From assembly GCF_019303475.1 (NCBI RefSeq), contig NZ_JABLSI010000009.1, forward strand, positions 2,304 to 66,303: a stretch of DNA of 64,000 nt, in the 5' to 3' direction. The notes under the pieces were generated by a model. It saw nothing but the letters and a program-made list of their open reading frames with translations. It did not search any database and had not been told where the DNA came from. The translations under genes and the position numbers were made by a program. This document shows positions 26,394 through 36,013 of this stretch, piece after piece. This DNA comes from Streptomyces sp. JJ38 (GTDB taxonomy: Bacteria > Actinomycetota > Actinomycetes > Streptomycetales > Streptomycetaceae). Numbering within the stretch: position 1 is the first letter of the stretch; each line of letters starts with the position of its first letter.

Positions 26394-28925
26394 TTGCCAG
26401 ACGAGGCCCAGCGACTGACCGCCGCCGAGCGAGAGGACACGGGCGCCCCGGCGCGGCCGGGCGCCGGTTCCGCGCCGCGGGCGGAAGGGGCTGCCCCGAC
26501 CGCCCGCGGCGCGGACACCGGGCCCGCCGCGCGGCCCGCCCCGTCGAAGGGCGACGGGTCCGGTTCGGCGGCCCCCGTCCGTGGCGCTACTCCGACGCGG
26601 GCCATCTCCGGCGTCTCCGGCCGCTACGGCTCGTCCAACCGCGTGCGGGCCCGGCTGGCCCGGCTCGGTGTGCAGCGCTCCAGCCCCTACAACCCCGTGC
26701 TGGAGCCCCTGCTGCGTATCGTGCGCGGCAACGACCCGAAGGCCGACACAGCCACGCTCCGCCAGCTCGAGCGCGCCTACCAGGTGGCCGAGCGCTGGCA
26801 CCGCGGCCAGAAGCGCAAGAGCGGCGACCCGTACATCACCCACCCGCTCGCCGTGACCACGATCCTCGCCGAGCTGGGCATGGACCCGGCGACGCTGATG
26901 GCCGGCCTCCTGCACGACACCGTCGAGGACACCGAGTACGGCCTGGACACCCTCCGCCGGGACTTCGGCGACCAGGTGGCCCTGCTCGTCGACGGCGTCA
27001 CCAAGCTGGACAAGGTCAAGTTCGGCGAGGCCGCGCAGGCCGAGACGGTCCGCAAGATGGTCGTCGCCATGGCCAAGGACCCGCGTGTGCTGGTCATCAA
27101 GCTCGCCGACCGGCTGCACAACATGCGCACCATGCGCTTCCTGCGCCGTGAGAAGCAGGAGCAGAAGGCCCGCGAGACGCTGGAGATCTACGCGCCGCTG
27201 GCCCACCGGCTGGGCATGAACACCATCAAGTGGGAGCTGGAGGACCTCGCCTTCGCGATCCTCTATCCCAAGATGTACGACGAGATCGTGCGGCTCGTCG
27301 CCGAACGCGCCCCCAAGCGGGACGAGTACCTGGCCACCGTCGTCGACGAGGTGCAGGGCGACCTGCGCGGCGCGCGCATCAAGGCCACCGTCACGGGGCG
27401 GCCCAAGCACTATTACAGCGTCTACCAGAAGATGATCGTGCGGGGCCGTGACTTCGCCGAGATCTACGATCTGGTGGGCATCCGCGTCCTCGTGGACACC
27501 GTCCGCGACTGCTACGCGGCCCTGGGCACCGTGCACGCACGGTGGAACCCGGTGCCGGGGCGGTTCAAGGACTACATCGCGATGCCCAAGTTCAACATGT
27601 ACCAGTCGCTGCACACGACGGTCATCGGGCCCGGCGGCAAGCCGGTCGAGCTCCAGATCCGCACCTATGACATGCACCGCCGCGCCGAGTACGGCATCGC
27701 GGCGCACTGGAAGTACAAGCAGGAGGCCGTCGCCGGCGCCTCCAAGGTCCGCAGCGACACCGCGGGACGCGGCAAGGGCGGCGGCAAGGAAGCCGTCAAC
27801 GACATGGCCTGGCTGCGGCAGCTCCTGGACTGGCAGAAGGAGACGGAGGACCCGGGCGAGTTCCTGGAGTCCCTGCGCTTCGACCTCTCCCGCAACGAGG
27901 TCTTCGTCTTCACACCCAAGGGCGACGTCATAGCGCTCCCCGCCGGGGCCACCCCCGTCGACTTCGCCTACGCCGTGCACACCGAGGTCGGCCACCGCAC
28001 CATCGGCGCCCGGGTGGGCGGGCGGCTCGTCCCGCTGGAGTCGACGCTCGACCACGGCGACACCGTGGAGATCTTCACCTCCAAGGCGCCCGGCGCCGGC
28101 CCCTCCCGGGACTGGCTGAGCTTCGTCAAGTCACCGCGGGCCCGCAACAAGATCCGCGGCTGGTTCTCCAAGGAGCGCCGCGACGAGGCCATCGAGCACG
28201 GCAAGGACGCCATCGTCCGGCAGATGCGCAAGCAGAACCTGCCGATCCAGCGCATCCTCACCGGGGACTCGCTGGTCACCCTCGCCCACGAGATGCGCTA
28301 CCCCGACATCTCCTCGCTCTACGCGGCCATCGGCGAGGGCCACGTCACCGCGCAGAACGTCGTGCAGAAGCTCGTGCAGGCCCTCGGCGGCGAGGAGGCC
28401 GCCAACGAGGACATCGCCGAGACCGAACCGCCGATGCGCCGCCGCACCAAGCGCCGCAGCAGCGCGGACCCGGGCGTCATCGTCAAGGGCACCGACGACG
28501 TGTGGGTCAAGCTCGCCCGGTGCTGCACTCCGGTCCCCGGCGACCCGATCATCGGCTTCGTCACCCGTGGCAGCGGCGTCTCCGTCCACCGTGCCGACTG
28601 CGTCAACGTGGACGCCCTCTCCCGGGAGCCGGAGCGCATCCTGGAGGTCGAGTGGGCGCCCACCCAGTCCTCGGTCTTCCTCGTCGCGATCCAGGTGGAG
28701 GCGCTCGACCGCTCCCGGCTGCTGTCCGACGTCACCCGCGTGCTGTCGGACCAGCACGTCAACATCCTGTCCGCAGCCGTGCAGACGTCCCGCGACCGGG
28801 TGGCGACGTCCCGCTTCACGTTCGAGATGGGCGACCCGAAGCACCTGGGCCACGTCCTCAAGGCCGTCCGCGGCGTGGAGGGCGTGTACGACGTCTACCG
28901 CGTCACCTCGGCCCGCCGCCCGTAG
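26394..28925 (+). CDS. relA: Bifunctional (p)ppGpp synthetase/hydrolase RelA/SpoT
   Basis: An 843-residue long RSH enzyme. The hydrolase domain is intact (HDTVED at 174-179 and the later [10 protein letters not shown]), so it should both make and degrade (p)ppGpp. The synthetase domain (about 290-430) includes EIYDLVGIR. The TGS domain is near 495-560, followed by a helical/zinc-finger region with two Cys-Cys positions ([10 protein letters not shown]) and a C-terminal ACT domain (about 760-843). The TTG at 26394 with AAGGAG gives [12 protein letters not shown], the Streptomyces N terminus. The first 75 residues are Ala/Pro/Gly-rich. It controls the stringent response, which is tied to antibiotic production in this genus. 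Confidence 0.97.
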   Translation: MPDEAQRLTAAEREDTGAPARPGAGSAPRAEGAAPTARGADTGPAARPAPSKGDGSGSAAPVRGATPTRAISGVSGRYGSSNRVRARLARLGVQRSSPYNPVLEPLLRIVRGNDPKADTATLRQLERAYQVAERWHRGQKRKSGDPYITHPLAVTTILAELGMDPATLMAGLLHDTVEDTEYGLDTLRRDFGDQVALLVDGVTKLDKVKFGEAAQAETVRKMVVAMAKDPRVLVIKLADRLHNMRTMRFLRREKQEQKARETLEIYAPLAHRLGMNTIKWELEDLAFAILYPKMYDEIVRLVAERAPKRDEYLATVVDEVQGDLRGARIKATVTGRPKHYYSVYQKMIVRGRDFAEIYDLVGIRVLVDTVRDCYAALGTVHARWNPVPGRFKDYIAMPKFNMYQSLHTTVIGPGGKPVELQIRTYDMHRRAEYGIAAHWKYKQEAVAGASKVRSDTAGRGKGGGKEAVNDMAWLRQLLDWQKETEDPGEFLESLRFDLSRNEVFVFTPKGDVIALPAGATPVDFAYAVHTEVGHRTIGARVGGRLVPLESTLDHGDTVEIFTSKAPGAGPSRDWLSFVKSPRARNKIRGWFSKERRDEAIEHGKDAIVRQMRKQNLPIQRILTGDSLVTLAHEMRYPDISSLYAAIGEGHVTAQNVVQKLVQALGGEEAANEDIAETEPPMRRRTKRRSSADPGVIVKGTDDVWVKLARCCTPVPGDPIIGFVTRGSGVSVHRADCVNVDALSREPERILEVEWAPTQSSVFLVAIQVEALDRSRLLSDVTRVLSDQHVNILSAAVQTSRDRVATSRFTFEMGDPKHLGHVLKAVRGVEGVYDVYRVTSARRP

Positions 28926-28963
28926 GCTCCGACGCCGCGCCCCGCACCGCCCGGAACGACGAA

Positions 28964-29006
28964 GCGCCCGGGGCGCGGCGAGCCGAAGCCACCGCGCCCC
29001 GGGCGC
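28964..29006. terminator. Bidirectional terminator between relA and the DUF349 gene
   Basis: A perfect 15-bp stem (28964-28978 with 28992-29006) with a 13-base loop lies between two convergent genes, so it can serve both strands. Confidence 0.75.
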
Positions 29007-29024
29007 ACGACCCGGCGTCGGCCG

Positions 29025-30254
29025 TCAGCCGCCGAGCTCCTCCATGCCCTTGAGGGCCTGGTCGAGCAGGGCCTTGCGACCCGCCAGCTCCTTCTCCAGC
29101 TTCTCCGCCTTCGCGGAGTTGCCCGCGGCGCGGGCCGCCTCGATGTCGGCGCGCAGCTTGTCCACGGCGTCCTGCAGCTGACCCGTCAGCCCCGCGGCCC
29201 GGGCCCGGACCTCCGGGTTCGTGCGGCGCCACTCGGCCTCCTCGGCCTGCTGGATCGCCTGCTCCACCGTGCGCATCCGGCCCTCGATGCGGGAGCGCGC
29301 GTCCCGGGGCACGTGCCCGATCGCGTCCCACCGCTCGTTGACGGACCGGAACGCCGACCGCGCCGCCTTGAGGTCGGTCACCGGCAGCAGCTTCTCCGCC
29401 TCGGCGACCAGCTCCTCCTTCCGCGCCAGGTTCTCCCGCTGCTCGGCGTCGCGCTCGGCGAACACCTCACTGCGGGCCTGGAAGAACACGTCCTGGGCGG
29501 CGCGGAACCGCTGCCACAGGTCCTCCTCGTGCTCCCGCTGCGCCCGGCCGGCCGCCTTCCAGTCCTGCATCAGCTCGCGGTAACGGGCCGCCGTCGCGCC
29601 CCAGTCCGTCGAGCCGGACAGCGCCTGCGCCTCGGAGACGAGCTTCTCCTTGCGCTGCCTGGCCTCCTCCCGCTGGGCGTCCAGCGCGGCGAAGTGCGCC
29701 TTGCGCCGCTTGGAGAACGCCGAGCGGGCGTGCGAGAAGCGATGCCACAGCTCGTCGTCCGACTTGCGGTCCAGCCGCGGTAGCCCCTTCCAGGTGTCCA
29801 CCAGGCCGCGCAGCCGCTCGCCCGCGGCCCGCCACTGGTCGCTGCGGGCCAGCTCCTCGGCCTCGGCGACCAGCTCCTCCTTGGCCCGCCGCGCCTCCTC
29901 GGCCTGCCTGGCCTTCTGCGCCTTGCGCTCCTCCTTGCGAGCCTCCACCCGGGTGGTCAGCTCGTCCAGGCGCTTGCGCAGCGCGTCCAGGTCACCGACC
30001 GCGTGGTGCGCGTCCACCTGCTCCCGCAGGTGCTCGATCGCGGTCATGGCGTCCTTGGTGGACAGGTCGGTGGTCTTCACTCGTCGTTCCAGGAGGCCCA
30101 CCTCGACGACCAGCCCCTCGTACTTCCGCTTGAAGTACTCGAGGGCCTCCTCCGGGGAGCCGGCCTGCCACGATCCCACGACCTGCTCGCCGTCGGCCGT
30201 CCGCACGTAAACGGTCCCCGTCTCATCGACGCGGCCCCACGGGTCGCTGCTCAC
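29025..30254 (-). CDS. DUF349-repeat coiled-coil protein
   Basis: A 409-residue, almost entirely helical and highly charged protein with several DUF349 modules. The repeated pattern is a tryptophan-containing turn followed by LWxRF-type helices (DELWHRFSHARSAF, EDLWQRFRAAQDVF and similar). The N-terminal 45 residues (MSSDPWGRVDETGTVYV) form a small beta unit, and a coiled coil follows. Function is not established; the location next to relA is conserved in Streptomyces as far as I recall. The GTG at 30254 has a very strong GGAGGAGG site. Confidence 0.85.
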   Translation of the reverse strand: MSSDPWGRVDETGTVYVRTADGEQVVGSWQAGSPEEALEYFKRKYEGLVVEVGLLERRVKTTDLSTKDAMTAIEHLREQVDAHHAVGDLDALRKRLDELTTRVEARKEERKAQKARQAEEARRAKEELVAEAEELARSDQWRAAGERLRGLVDTWKGLPRLDRKSDDELWHRFSHARSAFSKRRKAHFAALDAQREEARQRKEKLVSEAQALSGSTDWGATAARYRELMQDWKAAGRAQREHEEDLWQRFRAAQDVFFQARSEVFAERDAEQRENLARKEELVAEAEKLLPVTDLKAARSAFRSVNERWDAIGHVPRDARSRIEGRMRTVEQAIQQAEEAEWRRTNPEVRARAAGLTGQLQDAVDKLRADIEAARAAGNSAKAEKLEKELAGRKALLDQALKGMEELGG

Positions 30255-30837
30255 AGCGCCTCCTCCACATGACACCGGCGGGGCACCACACGCCCCCGGC
30301 ATCGTCCACGGTCTCGTCCGGCATCCGATGTTCACCGTGCTGGTCACCTGGCCGGAGCAGGCTCCCTGCACACCGCCAACATACCGGGGGCGGGGTCCGG
30401 CGTCTGTGGTTCGGTGACGGGGATGTGCGGGTCGCCGTCTTCCGTCTCCGGGCGCGTCGTCGCTCTGTCGGGCGCGGCCCGGGCTGGTCGTGCGGAGTCG
30501 GGTACCGCAGCGCGCGGGGGCGGGCCGGAGGGACGCGTGGTGCGGGGTGTCCGGGGCGGCCTGGTGGGCGGGTGCGGGGTCCGGCGTCCCGGGTACGGGG
30601 GTGGCGAGTGTGCGGGTGGTCGTCTTCCGTCTCCGGGCTCGTTGTCGGCGTGTCGGCTGCGGTGTCTGTCGGTGCGCAGCGGGGTGCCCTTCGGGGGCGG
30701 GGGAGCGGCCGAGTCCGTGGTGCGCAGGGACTCACCGGGGTGCCGACGGCGGCCGGGGTGGGCCGGGGCCTGTGGCACGGTACGCCCGGCTGCCCGCGGG
30801 CGGTGGGGTCACCGGGCGCGGACAGCCGGGGGCGGGG
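30255..30837. other. 583-base non-coding gap with an imperfect tandem duplication
   Basis: No convincing gene: open frames exist on both strands but are Pro/Arg- or Gly/Arg-rich and lack a ribosome-binding site. The stretch from about 30391 to 30760 consists of two related units (see the repeat entry). It lies between the 3' end of the cyclophilin gene and the start of the DUF349 gene, both on the minus strand, so it should hold the DUF349 promoter. Confidence 0.6.
30391..30760. repeat. Two imperfect ~185-base tandem units
   Basis: CGGGGTCCGGCGTC at 30391 recurs at 30575, and the segment from 30425 (GTGCGGG, then CGTCTTCCGTCTCCGGG) recurs from 30610 with few changes. The offset of 184-185 bases is not a multiple of three, so no single reading frame is preserved across the two units; this argues against a coding role. 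Confidence 0.7.
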
Positions 30838-31662
30838 CTACTTCTCGGCGACCGTGGCCTTGTCGATCACGACGGTCGCGTTGGGGACGGTGGCCTGGAT
30901 CTGCGGGTCCACCGTGGAGCCCGCGTCGGCGATCTTCTTCAGGACGTCCATGCCCTGGGTGATCTGCCCGAACGGCGTGTAGTCCGGTGGCAGTTTGCTG
31001 TCCTCGTAGACGAGGAAGAACTGGCTGCCGCCGGTGTTCCGGCCCTCGTCGAGCTGGGCGTTGTAGGTGTTGGCCATGGCGACGGTGCCCGCCGGGTAGA
31101 CGCCGTCCTGGACCGCCGGGTCCTTCAGGTTCTCGTCGGGAAGGGTGTAGCCGGGCCCGCCCTTGCCCGTACCCGTCGGGTCGCCGCACTGGAGCACGAA
31201 GATGCCCTGGTCGACGAGACGGTGGCAGGGGGTGTGGTCGAAGTAGCCCTCGCCGGCGAGGAAGCTGAAGGAGTTGACCGTGCGCGGCGCCTTCTCGGCG
31301 TCCAGGGCGATCTCGATGTCGCCGCAGGTGGTGGCCAGGCTCATGGTGTAGGAGGCCGAGGCGTCGATCGCCATCTCCGGCTCCTCCTCCCACCGCTTGT
31401 CGCCCGGCTCGCCCTTCGCGGGCTCGGCGCAGGGGTCGGGAGCCTGCTGGGCGGTGTCCTCGGCGGGCTTGCCCGTGTCCGCCTCGCCCTCGAAGGCGCC
31501 GACGGCGGCGGCCACCCCGCCCGCGCCGAGCGCGACCACCAGGGCGGCGGCGATGATCCCGTTGCGCAGCCGGGCCTTGCGACGGGCGGCCTCGTGCCGC
31601 TGCTGCCGTCGCAGGTGCTTCTGCCGCGCGAGCTGCTTGCGCCGCTGCTCCTTGGTGACCAC
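30838..31662 (-). CDS. Membrane-anchored cyclophilin-type peptidyl-prolyl isomerase
   Basis: A 274-residue protein: a very basic N terminus (about 1-32), one membrane helix (about 33-55), an acidic linker and a cyclophilin domain from about 100. Domain motifs include NSFSFLAGEGYFDHTPCHR, GTVAMANT and GGSQFFLVYEDSKLPPDYTPFG. It should catalyse prolyl isomerisation outside the membrane. The GTG at 31662 has AAAGGAGGAG upstream. A matching ppi gene sits next to relA in mycobacteria. It is divergent from the MBL-hisS pair. Confidence 0.9.
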   Translation of the reverse strand: MVTKEQRRKQLARQKHLRRQQRHEAARRKARLRNGIIAAALVVALGAGGVAAAVGAFEGEADTGKPAEDTAQQAPDPCAEPAKGEPGDKRWEEEPEMAIDASASYTMSLATTCGDIEIALDAEKAPRTVNSFSFLAGEGYFDHTPCHRLVDQGIFVLQCGDPTGTGKGGPGYTLPDENLKDPAVQDGVYPAGTVAMANTYNAQLDEGRNTGGSQFFLVYEDSKLPPDYTPFGQITQGMDVLKKIADAGSTVDPQIQATVPNATVVIDKATVAEK

Positions 31663-31760
31663 CGTCTCCTCCTTTGGCCCGCACCGCCTCGGTGCGGCTG
31701 CCTGCTGCTGTGACGTGCCCCGTACCGTATACGGGTTCGCGACGGGACCGGCGGCGCCGG

Positions 31761-31766
31761 TAGGCT
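31761..31766 (+). promoter_or_regulatory. -10 element for the MBL-hisS pair
   Basis: TAGGCT lies 44 bases before the MBL start in the gap divergent from the cyclophilin gene. A weak TTCGCG is 19 bases upstream. The palindrome CCGTATACGG (about 31727-31736) may contain the -10 for the opposite direction. Confidence 0.4.
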
Positions 31767-31809
31767 CTGGTCGGACACCTCATCACCGTCGGACGACTGA
31801 AGGACGATC

Positions 31810-32523
31810 GTGCTCATTGCCGGGTTCCCCGCCGGGGCCTGGGGGACCAACTGTTATCTGGTCGCCCCCGCCGCCGGTGAGGAGTGCGTGATCATCGACC
31901 CGGGCCACCAGGCCACCCAGGGCGTCGAGGAGACCATCGCCAAGCACCGGCTCAAGCCGGTCGCCGTCGTCCTGACCCACGGGCACCTCGACCACGTCGC
32001 CTCCGTCGTCCCCGTGTGCGGCGCGCACGACGTCCCCGCCTGGATCCACCCGGACGACCGCTACATGATGAGCGATCCGGAGAAGGGCCTCGGGCGGGCC
32101 ATCGGGCAGCAGCTCCTGGGCGACCTGACCGTCGGCGAGCCGGACGACGTCCACGAGCTGACCGACGGCGCCAGGCTGCCGCTGGCGGGCCTGGAGCTGA
32201 CCGTCTCGCACGCCCCCGGCCATACCCAGGGGTCGGTGACCTTCTCGCTGCCGGAACAGGCCGACATCCCGCCGGTGCTGTTCTCGGGCGACCTGCTGTT
32301 CGCCGGCTCCATCGGACGCACCGATCTGCCCGGTGGCGACCCCGCCGAGATCCTGCGGTCGCTGGCGCGCGTCTGCCTGCCGCTGGACGACTCGACGGTG
32401 GTCCTGTCCGGGCACGGCCCCCAGACCACGATCGGCCGTGAGCGTGCCGCCAACCCGTTCCTGCGGGAGGTCGCCGCCGGCCGCGGAGCCGATGGCTTCA
32501 TCGCTCCACGACGAGGAATGTGA
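31810..32523 (+). CDS. Metallo-beta-lactamase-fold hydrolase (glyoxalase II-like)
   Basis: A 237-residue MBL-fold enzyme with the metal motif THGHLDH (56-62), HAPGHTQGS, the bridging aspartate in FSGDLLF and a later GHGP histidine. This resembles glyoxalase II/thioesterase-type hydrolases; the substrate is not known. The GTG at 31810 has AAGGA upstream. It is followed by hisS with a 4-base overlap or a small gap depending on the hisS start, the same pair as in mycobacteria. Confidence 0.85.
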   Translation: MLIAGFPAGAWGTNCYLVAPAAGEECVIIDPGHQATQGVEETIAKHRLKPVAVVLTHGHLDHVASVVPVCGAHDVPAWIHPDDRYMMSDPEKGLGRAIGQQLLGDLTVGEPDDVHELTDGARLPLAGLELTVSHAPGHTQGSVTFSLPEQADIPPVLFSGDLLFAGSIGRTDLPGGDPAEILRSLARVCLPLDDSTVVLSGHGPQTTIGRERAANPFLREVAAGRGADGFIAPRRGM

Positions 32524-32534
32524 CGAAGACTTCC

Positions 32535-33794
32535 GTGAGCACCTTTTCCGCCCCCAAGGGCACGTACGACCTGATCCCGCCGGACTCGGCCGACTTCCTC
32601 GCCGTCCGCGAGGCGATCTCCGCGCCGCTGCGGCGCGCCGGGTACGGGTACGTCGAGACGCCGGGCTTCGAGCAGGTGGAGCTGTTCGCCCGCGGTGTCG
32701 GAGCCTCCACCGACATCGTCACCAAGGAGATGTACACGCTCACCACCAAGGGCGGCGACGAGCTGGCCCTGCGTCCCGAGGGCACCGCCTCCGTGCTGCG
32801 GGCGGCCCTCCAGGCGAACCTGCACCGCGGGGCGCTGCCGGTGAAGCTGTGGTACTCCGGCTCCTACTACCGCTACGAGCGTCCGCAGGCGGGCCGCTAC
32901 CGGCACTTCTCGCAGGTCGGGGCCGAGGCGCTGGGCGCCGAGGACCCGGCGCTGGACGCCGAGCTGATCATCCTGGCCGTGGACGCCTACCGCTCGCTGG
33001 GGCTCAGCGACTTCCGGCTGCTGCTCAACTCGCTGGGCGACGCCGAGTGCCGTCCCCGCTACCGCGCCGCGCTCCAGGACTTCCTGCGCGCCCTCGACCT
33101 GGACGAGGCCACCCGCGAGCGCATCGAGATCAACCCCCTGCGGGTGCTCGACGACAAGCGGGAGGCCGTGCAGCGGCAGCTCGCCGGGGCGCCGCTCATG
33201 CGCGACCACCTGTGCGAGGGCTGCAAGTCCTACCACGAGCAGGTGCGGGAGCTCCTGACGGCGGCGGGTGTGGCCTTCGAGGACGACCCGAAGCTCGTGC
33301 GCGGGCTGGACTACTACACGCGGACCACCTTCGAGTTCGTGCACGACGGGCTTGGCGCGCAGTCGGCGATCGGCGGCGGCGGGCGGTACGACGGGCTCTC
33401 CGAGATGATCGGCGGCCCCGCCCTTCCCTCGGTGGGCTGGGCGCTCGGGGTGGACCGCACGGTGCTGGCCCTGCGGGCCGAGGGCGTCGCGCTGGAGACC
33501 CGGTCGTCGACGGACGTCTACGCCGTGCCCGTGGGCGAGGAGGCGCGTCGCGTGCTGTTCGGCGTGCTCACCGAGCTGCGCCGCTGCGGGATCGCCGCCG
33601 ACTTCGCCTACGGTGGCAAGGGGCTCAAGAACGCCATGAAGTCCGCCGGCCGGTCCGGCGCCCGTTACGCCCTGGTGCTGGGCGAGCGGGATCTGGCCGA
33701 GAGCGTCGTCCAGGTCAAGGATCTCGACAGTGGTGAGCAGTCACCGGTGCCGCTGTCTTCCGTCGTCGAGGTCGTCCGGGCGAAACTGAGCTGA
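32535..33794 (+). CDS. hisS: Histidyl-tRNA synthetase
   Basis: A 419-residue class II synthetase. It has motif 1 around [14 protein letters not shown], motif 2 near [14 protein letters not shown], the histidine-specific [24 protein letters not shown], and the C-terminal anticodon domain (about 325-419). The GTG at 32535 gives [13 protein letters not shown], which matches the family N terminus. An in-frame GTG at 32520 overlaps the preceding stop as GTGA and would add five residues; it cannot be excluded. Confidence 0.95.
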   Translation: MSTFSAPKGTYDLIPPDSADFLAVREAISAPLRRAGYGYVETPGFEQVELFARGVGASTDIVTKEMYTLTTKGGDELALRPEGTASVLRAALQANLHRGALPVKLWYSGSYYRYERPQAGRYRHFSQVGAEALGAEDPALDAELIILAVDAYRSLGLSDFRLLLNSLGDAECRPRYRAALQDFLRALDLDEATRERIEINPLRVLDDKREAVQRQLAGAPLMRDHLCEGCKSYHEQVRELLTAAGVAFEDDPKLVRGLDYYTRTTFEFVHDGLGAQSAIGGGGRYDGLSEMIGGPALPSVGWALGVDRTVLALRAEGVALETRSSTDVYAVPVGEEARRVLFGVLTELRRCGIAADFAYGGKGLKNAMKSAGRSGARYALVLGERDLAESVVQVKDLDSGEQSPVPLSSVVEVVRAKLS

Positions 33795-33853
33795 CCCCTG
33801 ACTCGTTGGGCCACAATGGACCAGCAGACCCGGACGATGGGACGACGAGCGCG

Positions 33854-34510
33854 ATGATGACCCACACGGCACCCTCCGCCGAGAGCAGCGATGCCACCGA
33901 GGACGCGGAGCGGTCGCCGCTCACGCTGGCCGCGAGCCGGGCCTTCGCCTGGATGCTCGTCGTCACCGGCTTCGCGGGTCTGCTCGCGGCCTGGGTCATC
34001 ACGAACGACAAGTTCAACCTTCTCGAGGCCAGGGTCGCGGGGAACGAGTACACCCCCGCCTGCAGCCTCAACCCCATCGTCTCCTGCGGCGACGTCATGG
34101 AGAGTGACCAGGCCGAGGCGTTCGGCTTCCCGAACCCGATGCTCGGCCTGGTCACCTACGGGGTGGTCATCGCGATCGGTGCCGGGCTGCTGGCCGGGGC
34201 GCGCTACCGGCCGTGGTTCTGGCGCAGCCTGCTGGGCGGCACCTTCTTCGGGGTGTCCTTCTGCACCTGGCTGATGTACCAGTCGCTGTACAACATCAAC
34301 GCGCTGTGCCTGTGGTGCTGCCTCGCCTGGGTCGCGACGCTGACGATGTTCTGGTACACGCTCTGGTTCAACCTCAGGCACCGGCTCGTCCCGGCCCCGG
34401 AGGGGCTGCGCAAGCTGTTCCTGGAGTTCCACTGGGTCTTCCCCGTGGCCCACGTGGGGATCATCGGCATGCTGATCCTCACCAAGTGGTGGTACTTCTG
34501 GGTCGGCTGA
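33854..34510 (+). CDS. Vitamin K epoxide reductase (VKOR)-family membrane protein
   Basis: A 218-residue membrane protein with about five hydrophobic segments (roughly 30-50, 95-115, 125-145, 150-172 and 195-212). The VKOR cysteines are present: C70 and C78 in the first loop (TPACSLNPIVSCGDV) and CLWC at 152-155. It should use quinone to reoxidise a thioredoxin-fold partner for disulfide formation outside the cytoplasm. No fused thioredoxin domain is present. The start is uncertain: ATG 33854 or 33857, or TTG 33806; CACAAT (33812-33817) could be the -10. Confidence 0.85.
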   Translation: MMTHTAPSAESSDATEDAERSPLTLAASRAFAWMLVVTGFAGLLAAWVITNDKFNLLEARVAGNEYTPACSLNPIVSCGDVMESDQAEAFGFPNPMLGLVTYGVVIAIGAGLLAGARYRPWFWRSLLGGTFFGVSFCTWLMYQSLYNINALCLWCCLAWVATLTMFWYTLWFNLRHRLVPAPEGLRKLFLEFHWVFPVAHVGIIGMLILTKWWYFWVG

Positions 34511-34550
34511 GCCCGGTGCCCGGCGTGCGGGCGCTGTCAGTGGCGTGACC

Positions 34551-34556
34551 TAGGGT
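34551..34556 (+). promoter_or_regulatory. -10 element for a leaderless rarA transcript
   Basis: TAGGGT ends 7 bases before the GTG at 34564, and no ribosome-binding site is present. Confidence 0.5.
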
Positions 34557-34563
34557 TGCGGCC

Positions 34564-35928
34564 GTGGAGCCCGATCTGTTCACCGCCGCCGCCGAGGAAC
34601 GCCAGTCCAAGGACCCCGCCGCGAGTCCGCTCGCCGTGCGGATGCGTCCGCGCACCCTGGACGAGGTGGTGGGCCAGCGGCATCTCCTGCGCCGTGGCTC
34701 CCCGCTGCGCAGGCTGGTGGGGGAGGGCGACGGCGGCCCGGCCGGGGCGTCCTCGGTGCTGCTGTGGGGCCCGCCGGGCACGGGGAAGACGACGCTGGCG
34801 TACGTCGTCAGCCGAGCCACGGACAAGCGCTTCGTGGAGCTGTCCGCCATCACGGCCGGGGTCAAGGAGGTGCGGGCCGTCATCGACGGCGCCCGCCGCT
34901 CGTCCGGTGCCTACGGCAAGGACACCGTCCTCTTCCTCGACGAGATCCACCGCTTCTCCAAGGCCCAGCAGGACTCCCTGCTGCCCGCCGTGGAGAACCG
35001 CTGGGTCACGCTCATCGCCGCGACCACGGAGAACCCGTACTTCTCGGTGATCTCCCCGCTGCTGTCCCGCTCACTGCTGCTGACGCTGGAGCCGCTGACC
35101 GACGACGACCTGCGCGGGCTGCTGCGCCGGTCCGTCGCGGACGAGCGCGGGCTGGCGGCCTCCGTCACCCTGCCCGAGGACGCCGAGGCCCATCTGCTGC
35201 GCATCGCGCAGGGCGACGCCCGTCGGGCGCTGACCGCCCTGGAGGCCGGTGCCGGTGCCGCGCTGGCCAAGGGGGAGTCGGCCGTCACCCTGGCCACGCT
35301 GGAGGAGGCGGTCGACCGGGTGGCGGTGACGTACGACCGCGACGGTGACCAGCACTACAACGTGGCCAGCGCCCTCATCAAGTCGATCCGCGGCTCGGAC
35401 GTGGACGCGGCGCTGCACTACCTGGCCCGCATGATCGAGGCCGGTGAGGATCCACGGTTCATCGCGCGGCGGCTGATGATCTCCGCCAGCGAGGACATCG
35501 GGCTCGCCGATCCCACGGCCCTCCAGACGGCCGTGGCCGCCGCCCAGGCGGTCGCGATGATCGGCTTCCCCGAGGCGCGGATCACCCTCAGCCAGGCGAC
35601 GATCGCCCTCGCGCTCGCCCCCAAGTCCAACGCCGCCTACACCGCGATCGACGCCGCGCTGGCCGACGTCCGGGCGGGCAAGGCCGGGCCCGTTCCCGCG
35701 CATCTGCGGGACAGCCACTACGGCGGGGCGAAGAAGCTCGGTCACGGCGCCGGCTACCAGTACCCGCACGACCTGCCGGGTGGTATCGCGGCACAGCAGT
35801 ACGCGCCCGACGGCGTGCACGGGGCGCGGTACTACGAGCCGACGCGCTACGGCGCGGAGGCCCGCTACGCGGACGTGGCCGAGCGCGTGCGGGCCCGGTT
35901 GCGCGGCGAGCAGGACGCCGCCCCGTAG
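34564..35928 (+). CDS. rarA: Replication-associated recombination ATPase RarA/MgsA
   Basis: A 454-residue AAA+ clamp-loader-like ATPase acting at stalled forks. It has the RxRPxxLDEVVGQ box near the N terminus, Walker [10 protein letters not shown], Walker [10 protein letters not shown], and the C-terminal tetramerisation region with [16 protein letters not shown] and PKSNAAY. The GTG start is leaderless in appearance. The last 45 residues are less conserved. It precedes the rpsD/alaS block, as in mycobacteria. Confidence 0.93.
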   Translation: MEPDLFTAAAEERQSKDPAASPLAVRMRPRTLDEVVGQRHLLRRGSPLRRLVGEGDGGPAGASSVLLWGPPGTGKTTLAYVVSRATDKRFVELSAITAGVKEVRAVIDGARRSSGAYGKDTVLFLDEIHRFSKAQQDSLLPAVENRWVTLIAATTENPYFSVISPLLSRSLLLTLEPLTDDDLRGLLRRSVADERGLAASVTLPEDAEAHLLRIAQGDARRALTALEAGAGAALAKGESAVTLATLEEAVDRVAVTYDRDGDQHYNVASALIKSIRGSDVDAALHYLARMIEAGEDPRFIARRLMISASEDIGLADPTALQTAVAAAQAVAMIGFPEARITLSQATIALALAPKSNAAYTAIDAALADVRAGKAGPVPAHLRDSHYGGAKKLGHGAGYQYPHDLPGGIAAQQYAPDGVHGARYYEPTRYGAEARYADVAERVRARLRGEQDAAP

Positions 35929-35957
35929 GGGCGCGGGGAACCGCGCGCGAGCCCCCC
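35926..35957. repeat. Short intergenic palindrome of a type common in Streptomyces
   Basis: TAGGGGCGCGGGGAACCGCG, beginning at the rarA stop and continuing with GCGCGAGCCCCCC, resembles from memory a very abundant short intergenic repeat of Streptomyces genomes. Its core GCGCGG-GGAA-CCGCGC can form a hairpin and probably acts as the rarA terminator. It lies between convergent genes. Confidence 0.55.
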
Positions 35958-36013
35958 GCTGCCCGCGTCGTGCGTGAAGCGGCATCCCTGCCCAGGCGGG
36001 GCACCGGACGGGC

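Noticed and set aside
30344-30778. Minus-strand open frame of 144 codons in the gap between the cyclophilin and DUF349 genes
   Set aside because: Pro/Arg/Thr-only composition, no ribosome-binding site, and the underlying repeat shifts frame between units.
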